DNA from: Bacteroidales bacterium
Lineage (GTDB): Bacteria > Bacteroidota > Bacteroidia > Bacteroidales > ML635J-15
Assembly (NCBI GenBank): GCA_003249955.1
Contig: QKHS01000080.1
Span: forward strand, 59,951-123,950
Length of the DNA stretch: 64,000 nucleotides
Direction: 5' to 3'
Made by a program: the position numbers and the translations under genes. The notes under the pieces were generated by a model that was given only the letters and a program-made list of their open reading frames with translations, did not search any database and was not told the DNA's origin. This document shows positions 51,046-59,427 of the stretch, piece by piece. Numbering within the stretch: position 1 is the stretch's first letter; every line of letters starts with the position of its first letter.

Positions 51046-53658
51046 TCATTTTAGTAAATCTTTTTTAATATTAATTACTTTTTGGTCATGGTCACTGTCA
51101 TAATCTATCATTATATCTCCCGATGACTTATACAGTTTGAAGTAATTAACTTTATATTCTTTGATAAACGGTTTGAAATAAATTCCCGATAAAACAGAAA
51201 TCTGAATATTCCCGTTTTTAAAGTTATTGATACAGATTCTGGCATTGTCTTCAATGGTAATCCCGGCGAAAGAGAAATTATCAAGCATTGCGACTTTTAT
51301 TGTCACTATCCCGTTTTTGGATTTTATTTTTGTGATATCACGAACATCTTTGTAAAGTTTCGGATAAGATTCTTTAAATTCAGGATTTACAGCGATTACA
51401 GAAGCTAAAAATTCTTTTTGATTTATTGTGATTTTTCCGTTTTCCAGAATGGTTAAAAGTGCGAATAATCCTGCTGCATTTTTATTGTACTTCTGTGAGA
51501 TAAATTGTTGGGTTAAATTTTGAAGAGCGACAGCATAATCGTAAGATTCCCGTTTTTCGTAGATTGTACTTTCTGATAATTGCGCGTTTTTTCCTTCATA
51601 TTTTCCGTAAACAACTATTTTATCAGAAGATGTTACATCAATAGGGTTTTGTAATTCAAAACTTTGTTCGCTGATATTTTCTTTACTTATAAAATTCCCT
51701 TTTTTGTCGAAATTTACAGCAAAAAACAGATTTGCTGTTTCCTCTTCGTGTACTATTCCGCTACTTCTTAACCACAGATTGTTATTATTCATATCAAAAG
51801 CAGCCATGAACAATTCCCGGTCATAAGCGGAAGATATTTCCACGTCTCCTATTTTCATATTCTTGCTGTAATATCCTGACAGAAATATTTTTTCATCGGA
51901 ATAAGCTATTCCTACCGGCATTAATAACCCATCTCCGGAAATTATTACCAATGATAATATTTTTGCATTGTCATCAACATTTGCAATAAACAATCTTTCT
52001 TTTCCGCTTTCTGTTTCAGGGATTTTTAATGAAGCATCGGTAATGCTGTCCACAATACCGGTAAGATACCACGAATTTTCAGCTATCTTAACAATGTTGT
52101 TTTCATAATTTGTTCTGAAAAACCCTTTTGCCTGCATTTTATCCCAGATTTTATTTTCTGTGGAATTGCTTACCTGGGTATTTTTAAGCCGGACAATATT
52201 TACGTCCGATTTGATAAATTCCGGCATGCATGCTCCTACCGGGGCATTAATGTATGTGGGGTCGCATACTACATATTTTTCGTTGTCAATTAAGTAATAT
52301 GATCCGGGAATTGTTTCGTTAAATTTTACTGCTGTTGCAATATGTCCCGGGTAACTTAATCCGGCAACCGGCAATCTCAGATATTCATTTACCAGAAAGG
52401 AAAAGAATACTGAACGATCTTCACAGTCTGCATATGGGTAGTAAAATAATTCTTCAGGGAAGAAGAATTTTTCGTAACCGAACTGATCGCCGTCAGTTTT
52501 GTAATCAAAAGCATTTTGTGTAAAGCAAAGCAGAAAGTTTGCAGCATCAGGCTCGCTCATGCCGTTTAATACTGAATCAAGGTTTCTGTCCAGTGATTCT
52601 TTTGCATAATGAGAGATTCCCGCATTAAAGAAAATCTGAATTTCTCCCTGTGGGTAATCATTGTAAAAATCAATAAGATTTTTACTGTATTGAATATTGA
52701 AATTGTAATCTTTGTCATTGTAATCAAAGCTTAGCTTTCGGGTAAGAACGTCATCTCCCAGAACAGGAGCTTTATAAATATCAAAATTCATTATTTTGTT
52801 TGCTTCCGGATAGTCCTGTGCATATGTGTAAATACTTTTTAATTCGGCTTCTTTGTCAAAAACATAGTATTTCATGTTTTCAAAAACAAAAAATGAGTAA
52901 GAATAAATTGTATTTACAACCGGAATTAACAAGTGTATGTTGTTTCCCGAATACCCGACTTTAATTTTATATCCTGATTTGGAAAGCAGAAACCAGGTTA
53001 TAAGTTTTGCATTATTGGAATTATTGTTAATTGAATATGCAATTTTTTCAGCCAGTTTCATATATGCAAAATCGTTCAGATTATTGTTGTTTTTGTAATC
53101 GAGCATTTGCTCAATCAACCTGTAGTAATCAGTTGATGATATTTCGGACCAGAAATATGAGATTTGCGGTTCGCTTACCCCGGTGATAATGCAGGATTTC
53201 ATTTTATTGTGGTAAATGAAATTCATTTCTTTCCCGTAATAGTCAATGGAAGCCAGATCGTAATCCTTTTTTGCAAGAGGTGTTTCAGGAGTAGGTATAG
53301 GCCTCATTTGCATCTGGTTTTCGGGCACAATGTTCTGCGGAATAACACTTATGTTTTTTGCAGGAATTTTTTTTGCAGAATTAAGTTCTCTTTTTTTATC
53401 AAAAACCGGAATTTTTGTTGGCCCCGGAACTTCGATTGGCTTGCCGGCAGCAAAAAGTTGAAAATTTTCCCAATCTTTTTTCAAAAACTCGGTAAATTCT
53501 TTATCCCGTTCCTCTTTATATTTTTCAAATGCAGCTTTTTCATCTCTTACATATTCTTCATATTCGCGCTTAAGCCGGTTATATTCTGATGTGTCAACCT
53601 GTGCAAATGCAAGGCTTAGAGATAAACAGAATGTTAAAAGAAGTAATAGTTTTTTCAT
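51046..53658 (-). CDS. Exported protein with transglutaminase-like domain
   Basis: 870 residues from the ATG at 53656-53658; an extension to 53700 only precedes the signal peptide (MKKLLLLLTFCLSLSLAFAQ). A highly charged coiled coil follows (LKREYEEYVRDEKAAFEKYKEERDKEF, ~25-55). A transglutaminase-like fold has C412 in YADCEDRSVF, H439 in YPGHIATAV and D466 in VCDPTY, a complete Cys-His-Asp triad. The C-terminal third is beta-rich. It may crosslink or cleave an envelope protein. It is the first gene of the operon that continues with two lipoproteins. Confidence 0.82.
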   Translation of the reverse strand: MKKLLLLLTFCLSLSLAFAQVDTSEYNRLKREYEEYVRDEKAAFEKYKEERDKEFTEFLKKDWENFQLFAAGKPIEVPGPTKIPVFDKKRELNSAKKIPAKNISVIPQNIVPENQMQMRPIPTPETPLAKKDYDLASIDYYGKEMNFIYHNKMKSCIITGVSEPQISYFWSEISSTDYYRLIEQMLDYKNNNNLNDFAYMKLAEKIAYSINNNSNNAKLITWFLLSKSGYKIKVGYSGNNIHLLIPVVNTIYSYSFFVFENMKYYVFDKEAELKSIYTYAQDYPEANKIMNFDIYKAPVLGDDVLTRKLSFDYNDKDYNFNIQYSKNLIDFYNDYPQGEIQIFFNAGISHYAKESLDRNLDSVLNGMSEPDAANFLLCFTQNAFDYKTDGDQFGYEKFFFPEELFYYPYADCEDRSVFFSFLVNEYLRLPVAGLSYPGHIATAVKFNETIPGSYYLIDNEKYVVCDPTYINAPVGACMPEFIKSDVNIVRLKNTQVSNSTENKIWDKMQAKGFFRTNYENNIVKIAENSWYLTGIVDSITDASLKIPETESGKERLFIANVDDNAKILSLVIISGDGLLMPVGIAYSDEKIFLSGYYSKNMKIGDVEISSAYDRELFMAAFDMNNNNLWLRSSGIVHEEETANLFFAVNFDKKGNFISKENISEQSFELQNPIDVTSSDKIVVYGKYEGKNAQLSESTIYEKRESYDYAVALQNLTQQFISQKYNKNAAGLFALLTILENGKITINQKEFLASVIAVNPEFKESYPKLYKDVRDITKIKSKNGIVTIKVAMLDNFSFAGITIEDNARICINNFKNGNIQISVLSGIYFKPFIKEYKVNYFKLYKSSGDIMIDYDSDHDQKVINIKKDLLK

Positions 53659-53843
53659 AACAATTAAATTTGGGCAGATGAAAAACAATATTTGTGCCAT
53701 TGGTGTAAAGATATGAATTATTCATAAAAAAGAAACAGAATGAAGATTTATGGTCTGAACATTTTATTAAAAACGATGTGAAATGATGATGATTGGGGGT
53801 TAAATATGCCGGGAGAAAAATAAATTAATAAAAAAATTAAAAA

Positions 53844-53851
53844 TATTTTTG
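53844..53851 (+). promoter_or_regulatory. -7 promoter element (TATTTTTG)
   Basis: TAnnTTTG match 70 bp before the acidic protein at 53922, on the plus strand of a divergent spacer. No clear -7 was seen for the minus-strand transglutaminase gene. Confidence 0.4.
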
Positions 53852-53921
53852 TGTAATTAAATTTTTTCTCACATTTACAGCGTGAATATAGTACAGAGTA
53901 TTAAATCAAATTTTAAATAAA

Positions 53922-54314
53922 ATGAGCACAAACAAACCCAGAGTAATACAGGATTTTGAGAAGTTGGCAAAGGATATTCAGGAGCAGATAAAGCTTACTT
54001 ATCCTAATGGTTTTAGTCAGCATCTTATTCAATTTACAAATAAAGATGGCAAACTTGTAAGTGCTCTGCCTTTTGAAACAGACGAAAAGTACTATTTGGT
54101 ACGTATGACCACACAGGAAGCAAAGGATATTATTTTTGCCGATGACGACTATGATGATGACGGAATTTTGAAAGAAACCTCTAAAGAAGAGTTTGCCGAT
54201 AAATATGCGGAACTGGATTATATTAATGACTCATTCGACGATGATGATGACGACTTTAAGGATGAGTATGACGACCCGGCAGATGATGATGACGACGACG
54301 ATGATGACGATTAA
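53922..54314 (+). CDS. Small acidic protein with poly-Asp C-terminus
   Basis: 130 residues, soluble. The first ~75 residues form a possible alpha/beta domain (RVIQDFEKLAKDIQEQIKLTY, HLIQFTNKDGKLVSALPFETDEKYYLVRMT). The rest is very acidic: two Asp runs (DDDYDDDG, DDDDDFKDEYDD) and a final tract of Asp to the end, from GAT/GAC repeats. The tail could bind divalent metal or basic partners such as ribosomal proteins or DNA-binding factors. No family name is justified. A terminator follows. Confidence 0.75.
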   Translation: MSTNKPRVIQDFEKLAKDIQEQIKLTYPNGFSQHLIQFTNKDGKLVSALPFETDEKYYLVRMTTQEAKDIIFADDDYDDDGILKETSKEEFADKYAELDYINDSFDDDDDDFKDEYDDPADDDDDDDDDD

Positions 54315-54316
54315 AT

Positions 54317-54346
54317 AAAAAAAGCCGGTAAATCCGGCTTTTTTTA
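54317..54346. terminator. Bidirectional rho-independent terminator
   Basis: Stem AAAAAAAGCCGG / CCGGCTTTTTTT with a 5-base loop, between the convergent acidic-protein and kbl genes. Confidence 0.9.
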
Positions 54347-54362
54347 TTATTGTTGGATTGGT

Positions 54363-55553
54363 TTACTTTAAAACTCCGGTTTCTTTTCCTACTTTTTCAA
54401 ATGCAGCAATTGCTTTGTCCAGATGCTCAATTTCGTGAGCGGCAGAAAGCTGAACTCTTATTCTTGCCAATCCTTTTGGAACTACCGGGAATGAGAATCC
54501 TATTACATAAATTCCTTCTTCAAGTAATTTGGCTGCAAAGTCCTGAGCTAATTTGGCATCATAAAGCATAACGGCACAAATTGCAGAAGCAGTTGGTTTT
54601 ATATCGAAACCAACTTTGCTCATTTTTTCCATAAAATAAGCAGTGTTTCTGTGTAGCTTATCCTGAAGTTCGTTGGTTTCGCTCATCATTTCAACCATTT
54701 TTATCCCTGCGGCAGCTACCAGTGGAGGAATAGAGTTTGAAAACAAATATGGTCTTGATTTTTGACGCAACATTTCGATAATTTCTTTTTTACCGGTAGT
54801 AAATCCGCCTATTGCACCGCCAAAAGCTTTTCCTAAAGTTCCGGTTATAATTTCTACCTGGCCTTTCAGGTTATAATGTTCGGTTACTCCGCGGCCTGTG
54901 TTGCCAACAACGCCTGCAGAATGTGATTCGTCAACCATCACCATAGCGTTATACTTATTAGCTAGAGCAACAATTTTATCAAGAGGAGCAACATTACCGT
55001 CCATTGAAAAAACGCCATCGGTCACAACCAGTTTAAATCTGCAATCTTTTGCAGCAACCAGTTGTTTCTCCAGATCTTCCATGTTTGCATTTTCATATCT
55101 GAAACGTTGTGCTTTACAAAGTCTTACACCGTCAATAATTGAAGCATGGTTGAGTGAATCTGAAATAATTGCGTCCTGATCATTAAGCAGAGGCTCAAAA
55201 ACACCTCCGTTTGCATCAAAACATGCTGCATATAAGATTGTATCTTCTGTTCCGAAAAATTCAGCAATTTTTCTTTCCAGATCTTTGTGCAAATCTCCGG
55301 TACCACAAATAAATCTTACTGAAGACATTCCGTACCCGTGAGTGTCCAATGCCTGCTTTGCAGCAGCAATTAATTGCGGATTATTTGATAACCCCAGGTA
55401 ATTATTAGCGCAAAAATTTAAAACTTTTTTGCCACTGCTTACTTCTATTTCTGCTCCTTGCGGCGAAACAATAACTCTTTCGGATTTGTAAAGTCCGGCT
55501 TCTCTGATATCGGAAATTTCTTTCTGTAAAAACCGTTGAAAATCTGCGTACAT
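54363..55553 (-). CDS. kbl: Glycine C-acetyltransferase (2-amino-3-ketobutyrate CoA ligase)
   Basis: 396 residues, full length, PLP-dependent alpha-oxoamine synthase. It cleaves 2-amino-3-ketobutyrate with CoA to glycine and acetyl-CoA in threonine breakdown. The PLP lysine is K242 in TGTLGKAFGGAIGGF. VDESHSAGVVG contains the Asp that binds the pyridine nitrogen, with SDSLNHASIIDG and FCANNYLGLSNNPQL as further family blocks. The partner threonine dehydrogenase gene tdh is not adjacent. A paralog such as serine palmitoyltransferase is less likely given the KBL-type sequence, but the families are close. Confidence 0.9.
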   Translation of the reverse strand: MYADFQRFLQKEISDIREAGLYKSERVIVSPQGAEIEVSSGKKVLNFCANNYLGLSNNPQLIAAAKQALDTHGYGMSSVRFICGTGDLHKDLERKIAEFFGTEDTILYAACFDANGGVFEPLLNDQDAIISDSLNHASIIDGVRLCKAQRFRYENANMEDLEKQLVAAKDCRFKLVVTDGVFSMDGNVAPLDKIVALANKYNAMVMVDESHSAGVVGNTGRGVTEHYNLKGQVEIITGTLGKAFGGAIGGFTTGKKEIIEMLRQKSRPYLFSNSIPPLVAAAGIKMVEMMSETNELQDKLHRNTAYFMEKMSKVGFDIKPTASAICAVMLYDAKLAQDFAAKLLEEGIYVIGFSFPVVPKGLARIRVQLSAAHEIEHLDKAIAAFEKVGKETGVLK

Positions 55554-55791
55554 GATTCTTAATATTTTAGTTAATTATAATGTAACAAAAGTAAAAATAA
55601 AGTTTGGAACATTGTTTTATTTACAGAAAAAAATAATTGATTTTTTCTTTCCTGTATTGCTGTTATTTTATGGATTTATGACAAAATCACGGCTAAACTT
55701 ATTGCCAATGGGATTGCCTGTGTTTAATTAAGTGTAATTCTGATTTCAGGCATCAGAAAACATCTTTTTTTACGTTATATTCATCAATGAT

Positions 55792-55799
55792 TATTTTTG
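55792..55799 (+). promoter_or_regulatory. -7 promoter element (TATTTTTG), with a second match at 55803-55810
   Basis: TATTTTTG at 55792-55799 and TAAATTTG at 55803-55810 both fit TAnnTTTG. The first would give a leader of about 9 nt to the TTG start at 55815; the second would leave none. Confidence 0.4.
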
Positions 55800-55814
55800 T
55801 AGTAAATTTGTTTA

Positions 55815-58800
55815 TTGAAAAGAATCCTGTCAATATTATTTTTTATTGTATTTGCTTTGACGGCAAATTCACAATCTTTGATAAATCTCAGGCAGAAAAC
55901 CGTTTTTATTGACGGAGACAGCATAAAGCTGGATACTCTTAGTATTTCACAGGAAAGTATTGTTTTTAAAACAAAAGACGGAAATATCGTTAAGCCGTCA
56001 TATAGTTTTGATTTTGAAAAATCTGTTTTAATTTTCAGTGAAAAACCTGAAACAGACAGTCTTATAATAGAGTACAAGGTTTTCCCGATAGATTTTTATA
56101 AACCGGTATCATTGTTTAATAAATCTGATTTTCTGGCAGGAGACAAAAAAGATGAAGCCGGATATGAGTTTGTTTTTAGCCGGGATGATTATAAACCGGT
56201 ATATAGTCAGACATCACTGTCAAGGAAGGGGAGTATTTCGAGAGGAATAAGTTTTGGAAATAATCAGGATGTAATTGTAAATTCAGGGTTGAATCTGCAA
56301 CTGGATGGGAAATTAAATGATGATTTATTTATTCTTGCAGCCATAAGTGATAATAATATTCCTATTCAGCCAGATGGGACTTCCCAACAGCTACAGGAAT
56401 TTGACAAGGTTTTTATAAAACTTTATAACGATAAAATTTCTTTAACGGCAGGTGATTTTGAATTGAAAAAACCGGAAGGGCATTTTCTTAATTATTATAA
56501 AAAAGCTCAGGGAGCAGATTTGGGCCTGATATGGGGGCAAAAAACAAAGTCGGGAAAGGAATACGATGTTGAGACTAAAATAAGCGGAGCAATAGCAAAA
56601 GGAAAATTTCGCCGTCAGGAAGTAAAAGGAGTTGAAGGGAATCAGGGACCATACAAATTATCGGGAGCAAATAATGAGTTATACATTGTTGTTTTGGCCG
56701 GTACCGAGAAAGTTTATATTGACGGAATTCTGCTGACACGTGGTTCAGATAACGATTATACAATTGATTACAATCTGGGGGAAATAAACTTTACCCCGAA
56801 ACAACCTATAAACAAAGACAAGAGAATAATAGTTGAATTTGAGTATTCGGACAGGAATTATACACGTTTTCTTGTAACCGGATCGAATGTGGTTAGCTTT
56901 GACAAATCAAAATTCTGGCTTAATGTTTATGACGAAAGTGACAATAAAAATCAGCCTTTTGATCAGGATCTGAGTCAGGAAGACAGGAAATTACTTAGTG
57001 AAGTTGGAGATAATCTTGATCTTGCTCTTGTCCCGGGTTTTGATTCTGTTGCTTTTGAATCAGGAGAAATCAGATATATGATTACGGATACAATTGTTGA
57101 CGGCTTTGTTTACGATTCCGTATTTGTTTATTCAACAGACCCTGAACTTGCTTTTTATCGTGTGAGTTTTGCTTTTACAGGAGCCAATAAGGGAAATTAT
57201 AAAAAAGGAGTTTCGGCAGCAAACGGCAGGGTTTACGAATGGGTTGCTCCGGTTGACGGCGTTCCGCAGGGAGATTATATTCCTTATAAACAGATTATTA
57301 CACCAAAAAAATCCCAGATGCTGGTTTTGGGCGGAGAATCCCGGATTTTTGAGAAAACCCTGATAAATATGGAACTGGCTTACAGTAAGAACGATATTAA
57401 TACTTTTTCTGATCTTGATTCGGATGATGATGTCGGTTTTGCAGCTAAAACAGGAATAGAACAGACTTTTATAAAAACGAAAAACCGTTATTTCGGGGCA
57501 AATATTAATTATGAGTTTTTACAGAAGAATTTCCGCGGAATTGAAAATTTTAAGGCTACAGAATTTACCAGAGACTGGAATCTTAGTTCATATTACGCGG
57601 ATAATAACGAAAATATGATTTCTGGCGGATTGTCGTTTACAGATAAGAAAATAGGAAACGCGGCATTTAGCAGTTCTTATCTGGACAGAGGTGCAGAATA
57701 CTCCGGAATTCAGAATACAATAAAATCAGATCTTAAATTGAGCAAATGGAATATTAACCTTAACGGCGGATTGTTAAACAGCAGCACAGCATTTTTTGAC
57801 ACCAGATTTTTACGTCACAGCATGATGATTTCCAGAAATTTAAGGTTTGTTGATGTCGGGGTAGGAGAGAATGCCGAGGATAACCTTTGGAATATCCGTG
57901 ATACAGACAGCATTGCAGCATCAAGTTATAAATTCAGTACATATCAGGCTTTTGTAAAAACAGCAGACAGCCTTAAAACAAAACTGGCTGTTAATTACAA
58001 ATATCGTGAAGATATGCTGCCGAAAAATAATTCGTTGGTAAGGTCAACAACAGCACATGATTTGTCTGTAGGAGGAGGGTTTGATAAAAACCCTGCACAT
58101 CGTTTCAACACGGTTTTTACCTACAGGATGATGGAGGTTAACGATACAAGTTTATATTCGGGAACCACCGAAAATAATATGACAGGTAGGGCAGAGTACA
58201 GTTTCAGGCTTTTTAAAGGAGCGGTTTCTTCAACAAATTTTTATGAAATAGGTTCGGGTCTTGAGCGTAAAACCGAATTTTCGTACATAGAGGTTGCCCC
58301 GGGGCAGGGAGTTTTTACATGGACAGATTATAATGCAAACGGAATTCAGGAACTTGATGAGTTTGAAATTGCAAACTTTATTGATCAGGCTAATTTTATC
58401 AGGGTAATTAATCCTACGGCAGACTATATAAAGACATACTCAAATCAGATAAATCAAAGTATTAATATTAATCCGGAACTCAGGTGGCGCAGTAAAAGCG
58501 GAATAAGAAAGGTGCTCAGCAGGTTCTCGGATCAGGCTGCATACATGATTTCTCAAAAAAATACTTCTCCGGTTTTTGCTGAGTATGCAAATCCGTTTGC
58601 TAAAAGTATTGATGATATAAATCTTGTGAGTATGACATCGACTGTGCGGAACAGCTTTTCGTTTAACCGTGGGAATCCTCGTTTTGGCTTTGACTATATT
58701 GTACAGTCAAACAACAATAAACTGATGCTTGTTTCGGGATTCGACACAAGAAAAGTATTTATGCACACAATTCAGATAAGATATAATATCAGTTCTAAAA

Positions 58801-59273
58801 TCGGGATTCTTAATAAGACGGTAACCGGCAACAAGTCATACAATTCGGAGTATTTCAGCAGTAAAAATTATATTATTGAGAATAATCAGAATGAACTGCA
58901 AATTAATTTTCAGCCGGATATGAATAACCGAGTATCGCTTAAATACAATTTTAAAGTAAAGGAAAATACTGCCGGAGGACAAAAGCTTATTGTAAATGAT
59001 GCAGGTCTTGATTACAGGCTGAGCTCTGTAAAAAAGGGTTCATTTAATGCCACATTCAACTATATTTACTACAATTACAACGCGTCCACAACAGATGCTG
59101 TGGCATACGAAATGCTTGAGGGACTTCTGCCGGGATTAAATCTTACCTGGTCTTTGAGTTTTCAGCGGCAATTGTCCAACGGACTCCAGTTAAACCTGAC
59201 GTATAATGCAAGAAAATCAGCAGATACCAAAATTATTCATACCGGAGGTGTGCAGATGAGAGCATTTTTTTAG
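55815..59273 (+). CDS. Large outer-membrane-type protein with EF-hand-like loop, TTG start
   Basis: 1152 residues. The first codon is TTG (55815-55817), required to include the signal peptide (MKRILSILFFIVFALTANSQ). Ig-like or plug-like strands occupy ~20-400 (for example IYIDGILLTRGSDNDYTIDYNLGEINFTPK). Then comes a long strand-rich part that could be a large barrel (RNSFSFNRGNPRFGFDYIVQ, LNLTYNARKSADTKIIHTGG). At ~840 the loop DYNANGIQELDEF has the DxNxNGxxELDE spacing of an EF-hand calcium site. I recognise the architecture as a Bacteroidetes outer-membrane type but not the family. Substrate unknown. Confidence 0.7.
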   Translation: MKRILSILFFIVFALTANSQSLINLRQKTVFIDGDSIKLDTLSISQESIVFKTKDGNIVKPSYSFDFEKSVLIFSEKPETDSLIIEYKVFPIDFYKPVSLFNKSDFLAGDKKDEAGYEFVFSRDDYKPVYSQTSLSRKGSISRGISFGNNQDVIVNSGLNLQLDGKLNDDLFILAAISDNNIPIQPDGTSQQLQEFDKVFIKLYNDKISLTAGDFELKKPEGHFLNYYKKAQGADLGLIWGQKTKSGKEYDVETKISGAIAKGKFRRQEVKGVEGNQGPYKLSGANNELYIVVLAGTEKVYIDGILLTRGSDNDYTIDYNLGEINFTPKQPINKDKRIIVEFEYSDRNYTRFLVTGSNVVSFDKSKFWLNVYDESDNKNQPFDQDLSQEDRKLLSEVGDNLDLALVPGFDSVAFESGEIRYMITDTIVDGFVYDSVFVYSTDPELAFYRVSFAFTGANKGNYKKGVSAANGRVYEWVAPVDGVPQGDYIPYKQIITPKKSQMLVLGGESRIFEKTLINMELAYSKNDINTFSDLDSDDDVGFAAKTGIEQTFIKTKNRYFGANINYEFLQKNFRGIENFKATEFTRDWNLSSYYADNNENMISGGLSFTDKKIGNAAFSSSYLDRGAEYSGIQNTIKSDLKLSKWNINLNGGLLNSSTAFFDTRFLRHSMMISRNLRFVDVGVGENAEDNLWNIRDTDSIAASSYKFSTYQAFVKTADSLKTKLAVNYKYREDMLPKNNSLVRSTTAHDLSVGGGFDKNPAHRFNTVFTYRMMEVNDTSLYSGTTENNMTGRAEYSFRLFKGAVSSTNFYEIGSGLERKTEFSYIEVAPGQGVFTWTDYNANGIQELDEFEIANFIDQANFIRVINPTADYIKTYSNQINQSININPELRWRSKSGIRKVLSRFSDQAAYMISQKNTSPVFAEYANPFAKSIDDINLVSMTSTVRNSFSFNRGNPRFGFDYIVQSNNNKLMLVSGFDTRKVFMHTIQIRYNISSKIGILNKTVTGNKSYNSEYFSSKNYIIENNQNELQINFQPDMNNRVSLKYNFKVKENTAGGQKLIVNDAGLDYRLSSVKKGSFNATFNYIYYNYNASTTDAVAYEMLEGLLPGLNLTWSLSFQRQLSNGLQLNLTYNARKSADTKIIHTGGVQMRAFF

Positions 59274-59328
59274 TCAGGCACCCAAAACCTTAATCAGATC
59301 TGAAATGAGGAATTAAAATTTTCTTTTT

Positions 59329-59354
59329 CAGAATCGGCTAAATTTACGATTCTG
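59329..59354. repeat. Perfect 8-bp inverted repeat CAGAATCG / CGATTCTG
   Basis: Eight-base arms around a 10-base loop in the 154-bp gap before the GH92 gene. No T run follows, so an operator or RNA stem is as likely as a terminator. Confidence 0.4.
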
Positions 59355-59400
59355 TAACACAGAGACATAATGTGGTTCTTTTTTATTACATAAAATCTTT

Positions 59401-59408
59401 TATTTTTG
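59401..59408 (+). promoter_or_regulatory. -7 promoter element (TATTTTTG)
   Basis: TAnnTTTG match 19 bp before the GH92 start at 59428. Confidence 0.4.
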
Positions 59409-59427
59409 TAATCAAATAAGTTTTTTT

